Assembly: GCA_030632465.1 (NCBI GenBank)
Contig: DAOVUR010000077.1
Coordinates: 1-8,257 of the forward strand
DNA: 8,257 nucleotides
Origin: a bacterium
GTDB taxonomy: Bacteria > Verrucomicrobiota > Kiritimatiellia > UBA8416 > CAMZLY01
Direction: 5' to 3'
Position 1 is the stretch's first letter. Each line of letters begins with the position of its first letter. The position numbers were made by a program, and so were the translations under genes. Of the stretch, positions 1 to 6,539 are shown one piece after another. The notes under the pieces were generated by a model, which was not told the origin of the DNA, searched no databases, and saw only the letters and a list, made by a program, of their open reading frames with translations.

Positions 1-133
1 CCTCTTCCGCCTTAGGAATAACGATACTGTTTATAATATTCGGCAATTTTTTGGTGAGTACAATGTTGGTTGTGATCGCAACTGCAACTACTGCTACAAC
101 TATAATGGAGATGATTGTTACTGTCTTGTTCAT
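1..133 (-). CDS. Membrane-anchored protein, N-terminal part only
   Basis: An ATG at 133 opens a reading frame that runs for 44 codons off the left edge without a stop. The visible part starts MNKTVTIISIIVVAVVAVAI: two lysine/threonine-flanked polar positions and then about 17 hydrophobic residues (roughly 7-26). This is the pattern of a signal peptide or an N-terminal membrane anchor with the rest exported. Residues after it (TKKLPNIINSIVIPKAEE) are polar. No lipobox cysteine and no clear signal peptidase site are visible in the first 44 residues, which favours an uncleaved anchor. The stretch upstream (GAAAGATTAAT before the ATG) gives only a weak ribosome binding site. The gene lies 82 bp downstream of the acetyltransferase on the same strand and could share its transcript. 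The function cannot be told from this fragment. Confidence 0.6.
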   Translation of the reverse strand, partial: MNKTVTIISIIVVAVVAVAITTNIVLTKKLPNIINSIVIPKAEE

Positions 134-215
134 ATTAATCTTTCGGTTTATTAAGTTTATATATTAGTCGCAAAAATGGGCCTTTAAGGCGAATCGACAG
201 TAGCTGTAAGGCGCG

Positions 216-710
216 TTAGTCTTTGTAATCTAGCACCATAGCCACTTCAGGGCATGTGAATGGTGAGTCATATTTTGTACAGTTTATACAACCTGCGTAA
301 AGTTTATGCATCATTGTCTCTTTGGGGACTTCTTTAAATCCATGTTTAGCAAACACTTCTGGAGTGAAGGTGAGAACAACGCATTGAGCGGGGTGCAGAA
401 TCATTATCTGCTCTATGGCCGCTTTTATTAAGGAGCTTCCGACGCCTTCGGTTTGATGGTCAGGATCTACGGCAAGCGACTGAAGCTCAACTGACGGATT
501 TTTTGGGCGGCCTATTTCTGGTAGTATTTTCCATGATATTGTCCCTGTAATATCGGTATCATTTTCACAAACGAGGAATCGATCGATATTCTGGACTATA
601 TCACTGATTGGCCGAGCTAGAACCTCTTTTGGAAAAGCCTTTATGAGGTCGAAGATCTTTTCAGCATCTTCAAATCCAGCACGTCTAATTGTATGTTTTT
701 CTTTTTTCAT
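216..710 (-). CDS. GNAT family N-acetyltransferase, short ArgA-like
   Basis: This 164-residue protein has a single GNAT fold, which moves an acetyl group from acetyl-CoA to an amine. The acetyl-CoA pyrophosphate-binding loop is clear: a beta-strand with VELQSLAVDP (74-83), then Q86-T-E-G89-V-G91 (the Q/RxxGxG/A motif) and helix SLIKAAI. Near the end, FAKHGFKEVPKE (120-131) is motif B. The tail has C141-x2-C144 and C153 followed by PEVAMVL. A cysteine-bearing tail after 'HGFKEV' is typical of small GNATs annotated as N-acetylglutamate synthase-like (short ArgA type) in anaerobic bacteria, so acetylation of glutamate for arginine synthesis is a reasonable but unproven guess. No arginine gene is adjacent. 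The start ATG is preceded by an AT-rich leader with no obvious Shine-Dalgarno site, but it sits exactly where the fold begins. The gene is divergent from the EF-G gene. Confidence 0.85.
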   Translation of the reverse strand: MKKEKHTIRRAGFEDAEKIFDLIKAFPKEVLARPISDIVQNIDRFLVCENDTDITGTISWKILPEIGRPKNPSVELQSLAVDPDHQTEGVGSSLIKAAIEQIMILHPAQCVVLTFTPEVFAKHGFKEVPKETMMHKLYAGCINCTKYDSPFTCPEVAMVLDYKD

Positions 711-841
711 AATAATTTCAGTTCAAAACAATATCCTTTTTTGTAAAAAAAACAAGTTTCTTCTTGCAAAAAGAGCGATAAAAATCAATAGTTCCACGCT
801 TTTCGTTAGTAGGAAAAGAAAGAGATTTATAAGACGTAGTC

Positions 842-855
842 ATCGCAAGTGCGAT
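842..855. promoter_or_regulatory. Perfect 6+6 palindrome in the EF-G leader
   Basis: ATCGCA-AG-TGCGAT is a perfect inverted repeat with a 2-bp centre. It lies 9 bp downstream of the best -10 candidate (TATAAG, 828-833) and 15 bp upstream of the EF-G ribosome binding site. A dimeric repressor could bind here at the transcription start, or the RNA could form a small hairpin. No other copy was seen in the window, and a palindrome of this size can arise by chance. Confidence 0.25.
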
Positions 856-870
856 ATTAAAAGTAAACAA

Positions 871-876
871 AGAGGA
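871..876 (+). promoter_or_regulatory. Ribosome binding site that fixes the EF-G start
   Basis: AGAGGA stands 6 nt before the ATG at 883. This, with the standard EF-G N-terminus that begins there, shows that the in-frame open stretch from 643 is untranslated leader. A second ATG at 878-880 is out of frame and too close to the site. Confidence 0.8.
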
Positions 877-882
877 AATGTT

Positions 883-2973
883 ATGGCTTTATTCCCGTTG
901 GACAATGTTAGAAATATAGGTGTTATGGCACATATTGATGCCGGAAAAACAACAGTTAGTGAACGTATTTTATTTTACTCAGGCAAGAGTCATAAAATCG
1001 GTGAAGTACATGATGGCGAGGCTATTATGGACTGGATGGAGCAGGAGCAGGAACGTGGTATTACTATTACGTCTGCTGCTACTACAACTGAGTGGAACGA
1101 CCATCGTATCACTTTGATTGACACACCTGGACATGTTGATTTCACAGCTGAAGTAGAGCGCAGTCTTCGCGTACTTGATGGTGCCGTAGCACTGTTTTGT
1201 GCAGTAGGTGGTGTGCAACCGCAATCAGAGACAGTGTGGCATCAGAGCGAGAAGTACAGTGTACCAAAAATTGCTTTTATTAATAAGATGGACCGTGTAG
1301 GTGCTGACTTCTTCGGAGTTTTAGAAAATATCAATACAATGCTTGGTGCCAATGCGGTACCTGTTGTTATTCCTATTGGTAAAGAAGATTATTTGCAAGG
1401 TGTTGTCGATCTAATTACAATGAAGGCTATTCTTTATGATGATGACAAGGGGGAATCTTTTCGAATAGAAGAAATTCCTGCTGAACTGCTAGAAGAAGCT
1501 AAAGAATGGCGAGCAAACTTAGTAGAGAAAAGTGCTGAACATGATGAAGATCTTATTGAAAAATTCTTGGAAACAGGCGATCTGAGCGAGAAAGAGATTA
1601 TTGATGTTGTTCGTAAGGCAACTATTGCCCGTGATATTATTCCTACATATTGCGGTTCTGCGTTTAAGAACAAGGGTGTACAGAAATTATTAGATGGTGT
1701 AATTGATTTTCTTCCATCACCAAATGATATTGATGCTATTATTCAAGCTGAAAAAAGTGAAGAAGATGATAGTGTAGTATTCAAAGCTAATGTTGATGAG
1801 CCTTTTTCTGCATTGGCATTTAAGATTGTGGCAGATAAACATATGGGTAAATTAATCTTTATTCGTGTTTACTCTGGTCGTGTAAAATCTGGTACCGTTG
1901 TGTACAATAGTAGTCGTGACAAAGAACAGCGTGTGGGTCGTGTACTACGTATGCATTCAAACCGCCAGGAGCCACTAGAAGAAGCTACATGTGGTGAGAT
2001 TGTTGCTGTTGTTGGGTTATCAGACACAAAAACTGGTGATACACTCTGCATGAAAGATAACCAAATTATTCTTGAATCAATTACATTCCCAGCGCCGGTT
2101 ATGTCGATTAGTATTAAGCCAGCATCACGTGGCGATAATGAAAAGATGGGTGATGGTCTACAGGCGCTTGCTGGAGAAGATCCTACCTTTACAGTTTCTT
2201 ATGATAAAGAAACCAGTGAAACAATTCTCTCAGGTATGGGTGAATTACATTTAGAGATTCTTGTTGACCGCTTGAAACGTGAATTTGGTGTTGTCGGTGA
2301 CGTTGGTCGTCCTGAAGTTGCGTATCGCGAGACTGCAACGACAGTTGCTGAAGGTGCGTATAAGCATGCAAAGCAGAGTGGTGGACGTGGTCAATATGGA
2401 CATGTTGTTATGCGCCTTGAAAAAACTGATCCAGGTGCCGGTTTCTCCTTTGAGAATAAAGTTAAGGGTGGAAATATTCCTACAGAATATATTCCGTCAG
2501 TTGAAAAGGGTGTTATTAAAGCGATGCATAGCGGGCCATTTGCCGGGTACCCAGTTGTTGATGTTCAAGTTACACTGTTAGATGGATCATACCATGAGGT
2601 TGACTCAAGTGAATTTGCCTTTACTGAAGCTGGCCGTCAATGTTTCCGTAAGCTGTTTATGCAGTCTAGCCCACAGATTCTTGAACCGATTATGGCTGTA
2701 GAAGCTACTGTTCCTGAAGAGTTTATGGGGGCAGCATCTGGCTCTATCTGTCAGCGTCGTGGTAGAATTGAAAATATGGATGACCGTGGTGGTGCTAAAA
2801 TTGTGCGCGGTATGGTTCCTCTGAGCGAAATGTTTGGTTATGCCAATACGATTCGTAGTTTGACACAGGGTCGTGGATCATTCTCCATGCAGTTTGAACG
2901 TTATGAAGCAGTGCCGTTCTCAATTGCGGAAGAAATCGTTGCGAAGCGTCATGAAGAAAATAAAGTAAAATAG
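883..2973 (+). CDS. fusA: Elongation factor G
   Basis: This 696-residue translational GTPase moves tRNA and mRNA through the ribosome after peptide transfer. Length and all five domains match bacterial EF-G. G-domain motifs: G1 AHIDAGKT (16-23), G2 RGITI (58-62, T61), G3 DTPGH with catalytic H84, G4 NKMD (134-137), G5 GSA (258-260). Domain II is about 295-400, domain III about 401-475 (GMGELHLEI, 451-459), domain IV about 480-600 with the tip loop around H571-DSSE, and domain V to about 675 (RRGRIENMDDRGG, 625-637). The frame is open upstream to 643, but that stretch is lysine/arginine-rich and unlike EF-G, so the start at 883 is chosen. The usual str-operon partners (rpsL, rpsG, tuf) are absent, which suits a second, stand-alone EF-G copy (fusA2-like). 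Arginine is coded mainly by CGT, as in highly expressed genes. A strong terminator follows, so it is probably transcribed alone. Confidence 0.95.
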   Translation: MALFPLDNVRNIGVMAHIDAGKTTVSERILFYSGKSHKIGEVHDGEAIMDWMEQEQERGITITSAATTTEWNDHRITLIDTPGHVDFTAEVERSLRVLDGAVALFCAVGGVQPQSETVWHQSEKYSVPKIAFINKMDRVGADFFGVLENINTMLGANAVPVVIPIGKEDYLQGVVDLITMKAILYDDDKGESFRIEEIPAELLEEAKEWRANLVEKSAEHDEDLIEKFLETGDLSEKEIIDVVRKATIARDIIPTYCGSAFKNKGVQKLLDGVIDFLPSPNDIDAIIQAEKSEEDDSVVFKANVDEPFSALAFKIVADKHMGKLIFIRVYSGRVKSGTVVYNSSRDKEQRVGRVLRMHSNRQEPLEEATCGEIVAVVGLSDTKTGDTLCMKDNQIILESITFPAPVMSISIKPASRGDNEKMGDGLQALAGEDPTFTVSYDKETSETILSGMGELHLEILVDRLKREFGVVGDVGRPEVAYRETATTVAEGAYKHAKQSGGRGQYGHVVMRLEKTDPGAGFSFENKVKGGNIPTEYIPSVEKGVIKAMHSGPFAGYPVVDVQVTLLDGSYHEVDSSEFAFTEAGRQCFRKLFMQSSPQILEPIMAVEATVPEEFMGAASGSICQRRGRIENMDDRGGAKIVRGMVPLSEMFGYANTIRSLTQGRGSFSMQFERYEAVPFSIAEEIVAKRHEENKVK

Positions 2974-2997
2974 CAGTATATATAATAAGTTAAATCG

Positions 2998-3033
2998 AGG
3001 GTGGTTGAATGAGAATTCGATCACCCTTTTTTT
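2998..3033 (+). terminator. Intrinsic terminator after EF-G
   Basis: A 13-bp stem (2998-3010 with 3015-3027, two G-T wobble pairs, the rest Watson-Crick) is closed by a GAGA tetraloop of the stable GNRA type. It leads directly into a run of seven T (3027-3033) and sits 24 bp after the EF-G stop codon. This is a textbook Rho-independent terminator and separates EF-G from mutL. Confidence 0.93.
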
Positions 3034-3146
3034 GTGGTCGAGAAAAGATGCTGGCAATAAATTATGATTACGATTATAAGAAATGGTTTGTAAGAGTGGT
3101 GCACAAATGGGTATTATGATTGCTGATTTAAATAAAGAGACTAATA
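3034..3146 (+). promoter_or_regulatory. mutL leader with overlapping micro-ORFs
   Basis: This stretch between the EF-G terminator and mutL must carry any separate mutL promoter; I see no convincing -35/-10 pair. It holds a 23-codon ORF (ATG 3048, stop TGA 3117-3119, with a purine-rich GAGAAAAG before it). Its stop overlaps, as ATGA, an ATG at 3116 that lies in the ORF 3107-3154, and that ORF in turn overlaps the mutL GTG at 3147. The arrangement would allow translational coupling, but these peptides show no recognisable family and may be chance. Confidence 0.3.
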
Positions 3147-5021
3147 GTGACTAATGCAAAAACAGATTTATATTTTCCTCATGTGCGCCTGCTTTCGGAT
3201 CATGTTATCAACAAGATTGCTGCTGGTGAGGTTGTGGAGCGACCGGCGTCAGTGTTGAAAGAGCTGGTTGAAAACTCCTTTGATGCTGGTGCTACGCAAA
3301 TTGATGTTGATATTGCTGTTGGTGGTAGAAAGCTCGTTTCTATAACTGATAATGGGCGCGGCATGAGTCGTGATGATGCACTTCTTTCTATAGAACGGCA
3401 TGCTACTAGTAAGATTAAAGATGTCGATGATATTGAGAATATCAATAGCCTAGGCTTTAGGGGTGAGGCATTGGCTGCTATTGCGTCGGTATCGCGCTTT
3501 CGTATGGAGACTTGTGCTGCTGGTGAAGATGCTGGCACTGAGATTAGTATATCGGGTGGTAAGTTGTATGATGTTCGTGATGCTGGTTGTCCTGTTGGTA
3601 CAAAGATAGAAATTCGTGATCTCTTTTTTAATGTTCCGGCTCGTCGTAAGTTTATGCGTTCGCAGCAGACGGAGCTGGCTCATATTCGCACAGGATTTAT
3701 TGTTCAGTCTTTGGCTCATCCAGAAGTTGGTATGAGTCTTACTGTTGATGGGCGTGAGCTCTATCGTTTGTCTGGTAATGGTGGGGTGGAAGATCGTATA
3801 TGCGAGCTCTTTGGCACTGATAGGATTAAGAGCGTTAAGCTTGTTGATTATAAGAATGGCGATGTGGCTATTCATGGCTATGTTGGGCTCCCATCTGCGA
3901 GTCGTACTGATAGAAATGAGCAGTATGTATTTGTTAATGGTCGTGCTACGAGTGCGGCTGTTATTGGGTACGGGATTAGGGAAGGGTATCATACCTTGTT
4001 GCCGAAAGGTCGGCATCCATCGGTGTTCTTGTTCCTTGAGGTTGATCCGCAGCAAGTTGATGTGAATGTGCACCCTACAAAGAGGGAGGTGCGTTTTAGG
4101 CGGCCTTCTGATGTTAGGGATGTTGTGATACGTGGTATTAGTAGTGCGCTTACTGCTTTGAACAATGATTTGATTAATAATCAGGTTGAGTCTACGGCTG
4201 CCTTTGAAGAGGGGGCGGAAATCGGTGAGGCTGAGAAGTATCTTAAGATCGATGATTTGCCGCCTCAGCGTGCTTTTAAATATCCGCGTCGCTTAGCGGA
4301 TGAACTTTTTCCAGATAATCTATTTGCTGCTAAGAGTTCAGAACAGAATATTGTTCCTTCTATCCAGGGTGATGCTGAAAATATAGCTGTCGAGTCGGCT
4401 GAGAGTTCTCAGGAGTCTGGTGTGGAGAAACCGCAGGCACCGTGGGGTTGGTGTCGTGTGTTGGGGCAGATCGGTGGGTTGTATGTGATTATGGAGACTG
4501 ATTCAGGTATGGTTACTATGGATCCACATGCAGCTCATGAAAGGGTGCTTTTTGAGCGTTTTATGACGGATGTTAATGATCGCCAGGTGGAGAGTCAGTC
4601 ATTATTACTGCCGGTTACGGTTGATCTTGATGCGCGTGATGCTTTAAGGGTTAGGAAGCAGGCTGAGCTTTTTAAGAGTATGGGGTTCGGTATTTCTGAG
4701 TTTGGTGGTGATGCGTTTGTGGTTGATGCTTTACCTACATATTTCTCTGCGGCTGATCCTAAGTCGTTATTGATAGAGATTGCGCATGGTTTAGAGCAGG
4801 CTGGGGGACGTGGTGGTAGTGGGCGTTGGCGTGAGGAGTCCATTGCGCAGTCTGCCTGCAAGGCGTCTGTAAAGGCGCGTGACCATCTTTCGTTAGAGGA
4901 GATTGAGCGGCTGGTAGTTGATCTATCGAAGACTAATATGCCATATACCTGTCCACATGGACGGCCTACTTTAGTTTTTGCCTCTTTTCATGAGATTAAC
5001 CGTAAGTTTGGCAGAGTTTAG
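3147..5021 (+). CDS. mutL: DNA mismatch repair protein MutL, endonuclease type
   Basis: This 624-residue protein links MutS mismatch recognition to strand incision. The N-terminal GHKL ATPase is complete: INKIAAGEVVERPAS (21-35), general-base E39 and metal-ligand N43, D68-N-G-x-G, HATSK (85-89) and GFRGEAL (103-109); the transducer domain follows to about 335 (VDVNVHPTKREVRF). A low-complexity acidic linker spans about 340-430. The C-terminal dimerisation domain carries DPHAAHERVLFE (459-470), which fits DQHA(x)2E(x)4E with Q changed to P. It also has ACK (570-572), CPHGRP (602-607) and a terminal FGR (621-623). These are the zinc/metal-site motifs of nicking MutL proteins as in Bacillus, absent from the MutH-dependent E. 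coli protein. Strand choice is thus probably methylation-independent. The start is GTG, with AAGAG 7 nt upstream; an in-frame TAA at 3129 excludes a longer version. Confidence 0.96.
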   Translation: MTNAKTDLYFPHVRLLSDHVINKIAAGEVVERPASVLKELVENSFDAGATQIDVDIAVGGRKLVSITDNGRGMSRDDALLSIERHATSKIKDVDDIENINSLGFRGEALAAIASVSRFRMETCAAGEDAGTEISISGGKLYDVRDAGCPVGTKIEIRDLFFNVPARRKFMRSQQTELAHIRTGFIVQSLAHPEVGMSLTVDGRELYRLSGNGGVEDRICELFGTDRIKSVKLVDYKNGDVAIHGYVGLPSASRTDRNEQYVFVNGRATSAAVIGYGIREGYHTLLPKGRHPSVFLFLEVDPQQVDVNVHPTKREVRFRRPSDVRDVVIRGISSALTALNNDLINNQVESTAAFEEGAEIGEAEKYLKIDDLPPQRAFKYPRRLADELFPDNLFAAKSSEQNIVPSIQGDAENIAVESAESSQESGVEKPQAPWGWCRVLGQIGGLYVIMETDSGMVTMDPHAAHERVLFERFMTDVNDRQVESQSLLLPVTVDLDARDALRVRKQAELFKSMGFGISEFGGDAFVVDALPTYFSAADPKSLLIEIAHGLEQAGGRGGSGRWREESIAQSACKASVKARDHLSLEEIERLVVDLSKTNMPYTCPHGRPTLVFASFHEINRKFGRV

Positions 5022-5145
5022 CTGGCAGTTAAGTGTATGGTGATTAATCGATCGATCTTTATTTCTTTTTCTGCTTGTGCAGTATGAGTTCAGTAGCTAT
5101 TGTTGGTGTAGTGAAGTGGTTTAAAAAGAAGTAAAGAGGTAGAAT
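5022..5145 (+). promoter_or_regulatory. Spacer before the PAS protein, with a 16-codon ORF
   Basis: The 124 bp contain a 10-bp palindrome ATCGATCGAT (5047-5056) and a short ORF at 5084-5134 encoding MSSVAIVGVVKWFKKK. The ORF has no visible ribosome binding site. Its TAA stop (5132-5134) directly abuts the AGAGGT (5135-5140) that serves the PAS gene start at 5146. No clear terminator for mutL and no clear promoter were seen, so read-through from mutL is possible. Confidence 0.3.
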
Positions 5146-6312
5146 ATGGCTGATAAAGATCTTTTATCAAGAACAATGCGAATAGATTTAATCCCGAATG
5201 TTCCGTCGGCACCAGTTGGCGGTGACCATAAACCTGTGGTTATTTATGATCCTGATGAGTCCTTGTTACCAGCAGATGGAGTTGCAGCAGAGGCTATTGA
5301 TGGTTCGGCTCGATATGATGAACTGTTTCAGAGCGTATATGATGCAGCTGTTGTTACTGATCTCAATGGCGTTATTGTGGATGCAAATGTAAGAGCTGTG
5401 GAGTTTCTGCTTTATGAAAGAACAGACCTGTGTGGGTTGAATATCTGTGATATCATTTCAGGTGCTGACACTTCTCTTATTGGAACCTTAATAGATAATC
5501 TTGATGAGAAACGCTTTACTGTTATTCAGGCATATTGCTTGCGTAAAGATGAATCATTATTCCCTGGTGAAATAGCAGTTAACAAGCTAAGGCTTGGCAC
5601 TATGCATCTCTGTTTCTTTATTCGTGATGTTACGGTGCGTAAACATGCTGAAGAGATGTTGGTTACTGAGCATAATGCTATCCAAAATGCTATTAATGGG
5701 ATTGCCATCACTAATATTAATTTACAGTTGGAATATTCTAATCCTGCAATGGCATCTATGTGGGGGTACGAGAATGCTGATGTCTTTCTTGATCAAGATG
5801 CTCGAGGGCTGTTTGATGATTATGATTCTGTTTCTGAGCAGTTTAACACAGTTATTGAGGATGGTGTCAACTGGGTCCAAGACATGAAGGCTAAGAAGCA
5901 TGATGGTACAATATTTGATGTTCAGGTGTCTGCGGCATGTAATAGGAATTCTGATGGTGATATAGTAGGAGTAGTTTTTTCGGTTCTTGATATTAATGAT
6001 AGAAAAAGAGCTGAAGATGCTGAACGCCAAGCAGAACAGCAACGCGTTATGCTGGAGAGTCTTGGCGCTGCATGTCATCATCTTGGGCAACCTGCAACTA
6101 TACTTCTTGCCAACCTTAGCTTTATGAAAATGCATCTTAAGGATGCTGATGGAGCAGTTAAGGAGGTTGTCGAGGGTAGTATTGAGGCTATGGATAGATT
6201 GGGCAAAATCTTACATAGATTAAATGCGGTTAATGAATATAAGACTACTGAATATCTTAGTGATCTCTCTGGTGACGATAGCGGTAATCAGAGTAGGATT
6301 CTTGAGATATAG
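5146..6312 (+). CDS. PAS-PAS sensor protein with histidine-kinase dimerisation domain but no ATPase domain
   Basis: A 388-residue cytoplasmic signalling protein with no membrane segment. After a variable N-terminus (1-55) come two PAS sensor domains, about 57-167 (ELFQSVYDAAVVTDLNGVIV, ending FFIRDVTVRKHAEE) and about 174-290 (AIQNAINGIAITNINLQLEY, ending LDINDRKRAEDAE). A charged coiled-coil linker (about 286-305) leads to a two-helix dimerisation/phosphotransfer domain, about 303-365. Its first helix has L306-GAAC-H311-H-L-G-Q-P316, which lines up with the HExRxPL box, putting the phosphoacceptor at H311. The acidic residue normally after it is replaced by H312. The second helix (340-363) has the usual RLxxILxxL pattern. 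The protein then stops 25 residues later: the N, G1 and G2 boxes of the catalytic domain are absent, and no remnant was seen downstream. It could act as a phosphotransfer partner for another kinase, or as a heterodimer subunit. AGAGGT 5 nt before the ATG supports the start. Confidence 0.85.
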   Translation: MADKDLLSRTMRIDLIPNVPSAPVGGDHKPVVIYDPDESLLPADGVAAEAIDGSARYDELFQSVYDAAVVTDLNGVIVDANVRAVEFLLYERTDLCGLNICDIISGADTSLIGTLIDNLDEKRFTVIQAYCLRKDESLFPGEIAVNKLRLGTMHLCFFIRDVTVRKHAEEMLVTEHNAIQNAINGIAITNINLQLEYSNPAMASMWGYENADVFLDQDARGLFDDYDSVSEQFNTVIEDGVNWVQDMKAKKHDGTIFDVQVSAACNRNSDGDIVGVVFSVLDINDRKRAEDAERQAEQQRVMLESLGAACHHLGQPATILLANLSFMKMHLKDADGAVKEVVEGSIEAMDRLGKILHRLNAVNEYKTTEYLSDLSGDDSGNQSRILEI

Positions 6313-6330
6313 GGAAAGGAAGTATACGGT

Positions 6331-6366
6331 CCTCGGTTTATAGTCTATTGCGAAGCCGAGGGTTTT
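6331..6366 (+). terminator. Possible weak terminator of the PAS gene
   Basis: CCTCGGTTT (6331-6339) pairs with AAGCCGAGG (6353-6361) over 9 bp, with one wobble, around a 13-nt loop. It is followed by GTTTTC. It begins 18 bp after the stop codon. The T run is short (four), so termination may be inefficient. Confidence 0.4.
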
Positions 6367-6374
6367 CATACCCA

Positions 6375-6386
6375 GCAGCTTGCTGC
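6375..6386. repeat. Small GCTTGC-type hairpin
   Basis: GCAGC-TT-GCTGC is a perfect 5-bp inverted repeat. Its centre GCTTGC recurs in the hairpin at 6493-6512, which suggests a shared kind of short extragenic palindrome. Confidence 0.45.
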
Positions 6387-6393
6387 GTCATGA

Positions 6394-6482
6394 ATTGTAG
6401 GGCTGGAACGGCTGAGGTACGATGCCTTCCAGCCAGGCACGGCGGGAAGGTTTCGCAAGCTCAACCGTTCCAGCCCTACAAT
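6394..6482. repeat. Long palindromic element with nested hairpin (copy A)
   Basis: ATTGTAGGGCTGGAACGG (6394-6411) is the exact reverse complement of 6465-6482. After one mismatch four more pairs follow (6413-6416 with 6460-6463). Inside lies a second hairpin, 6425-6434 with 6441-6450, with one A-G mismatch and a 6-nt loop. The 89-bp unit is non-coding. It looks like a very small MITE or REP-like element; no target-site duplication is evident, though TTGTAGGG/CCCTACAA ends are intact. Confidence 0.75.
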
Positions 6483-6492
6483 AAATAGATAC

Positions 6493-6512
6493 CTTCGGGG
6501 CTTGCCCCGAGG
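6493..6512. repeat. GC-rich hairpin with CTTG loop
   Basis: CTTCGGGG (6493-6500) pairs with CCCCGAGG (6505-6512) over 8 bp, one of them a wobble, around the loop CTTG. No T run follows on either side, so it is not a standard terminator. It is probably another short extragenic palindrome. Confidence 0.55.
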
Positions 6513-6539
6513 AGCATCATTGTACATGAGGTTTATGCT

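Larger units (their letters stand above)
711..882. promoter_or_regulatory. Divergent intergenic region between acetyltransferase and EF-G genes
   Basis: These 172 bp must hold the promoters of two divergent genes. On the plus strand, TATAAG at 828-833 is the best -10 candidate for the EF-G gene, but no good -35 lies 16-18 bp upstream of it (TTAGTA at 806-811 is poor). On the minus strand, TATTGT (733-728) with TTGTTT (755-750), 16 bp apart, is a weak pair for the acetyltransferase gene. A run of eight A (745-752) and general AT-richness are consistent with promoter DNA. Exact start sites cannot be assigned by reading. Confidence 0.4.

Noticed and set aside
134..215. Terminator GCCTT-A-AAGGC after the acetyltransferase gene
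   Set aside because: The stem has 4-5 pairs and almost no loop; the T run after it (minus strand) is short, so it is too weak to call.
764..785. Promoter TTGCAA...TAAAAT for EF-G
   Set aside because: The spacing between the two hexamers is only about 9 bp, too short for a sigma-70 promoter.
643..882. In-frame extension of the EF-G reading frame by 80 codons
   Set aside because: The extension overlaps the divergent acetyltransferase start, is Lys/Arg-rich and unlike EF-G, and a good ribosome binding site with the canonical N-terminus is at 883.
3450..4073. 207-codon open frame antisense to mutL
   Set aside because: It lies wholly opposite a conserved mutL coding region, its protein is low-complexity (Thr/Asn/Ile-rich) and it has no credible start signal; it is a shadow of mutL codon usage.
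5722..6135. 137-codon open frame antisense to the PAS protein
   Set aside because: It is opposite a coherent PAS/DHp protein and has no domain character or ribosome binding site.
6394..6482. tRNA or other structured RNA gene
   Set aside because: The fold is one long hairpin with a nested stem; there is no cloverleaf, anticodon arm, GGTTCRA-type T-loop or CCA end.
6313..6500. Decayed HATPase domain of the PAS protein
   Set aside because: Reading the frames after the stop gave no N-box or DxGxG-type motif, and the sequence is hairpin repeats from about 6331 onward.
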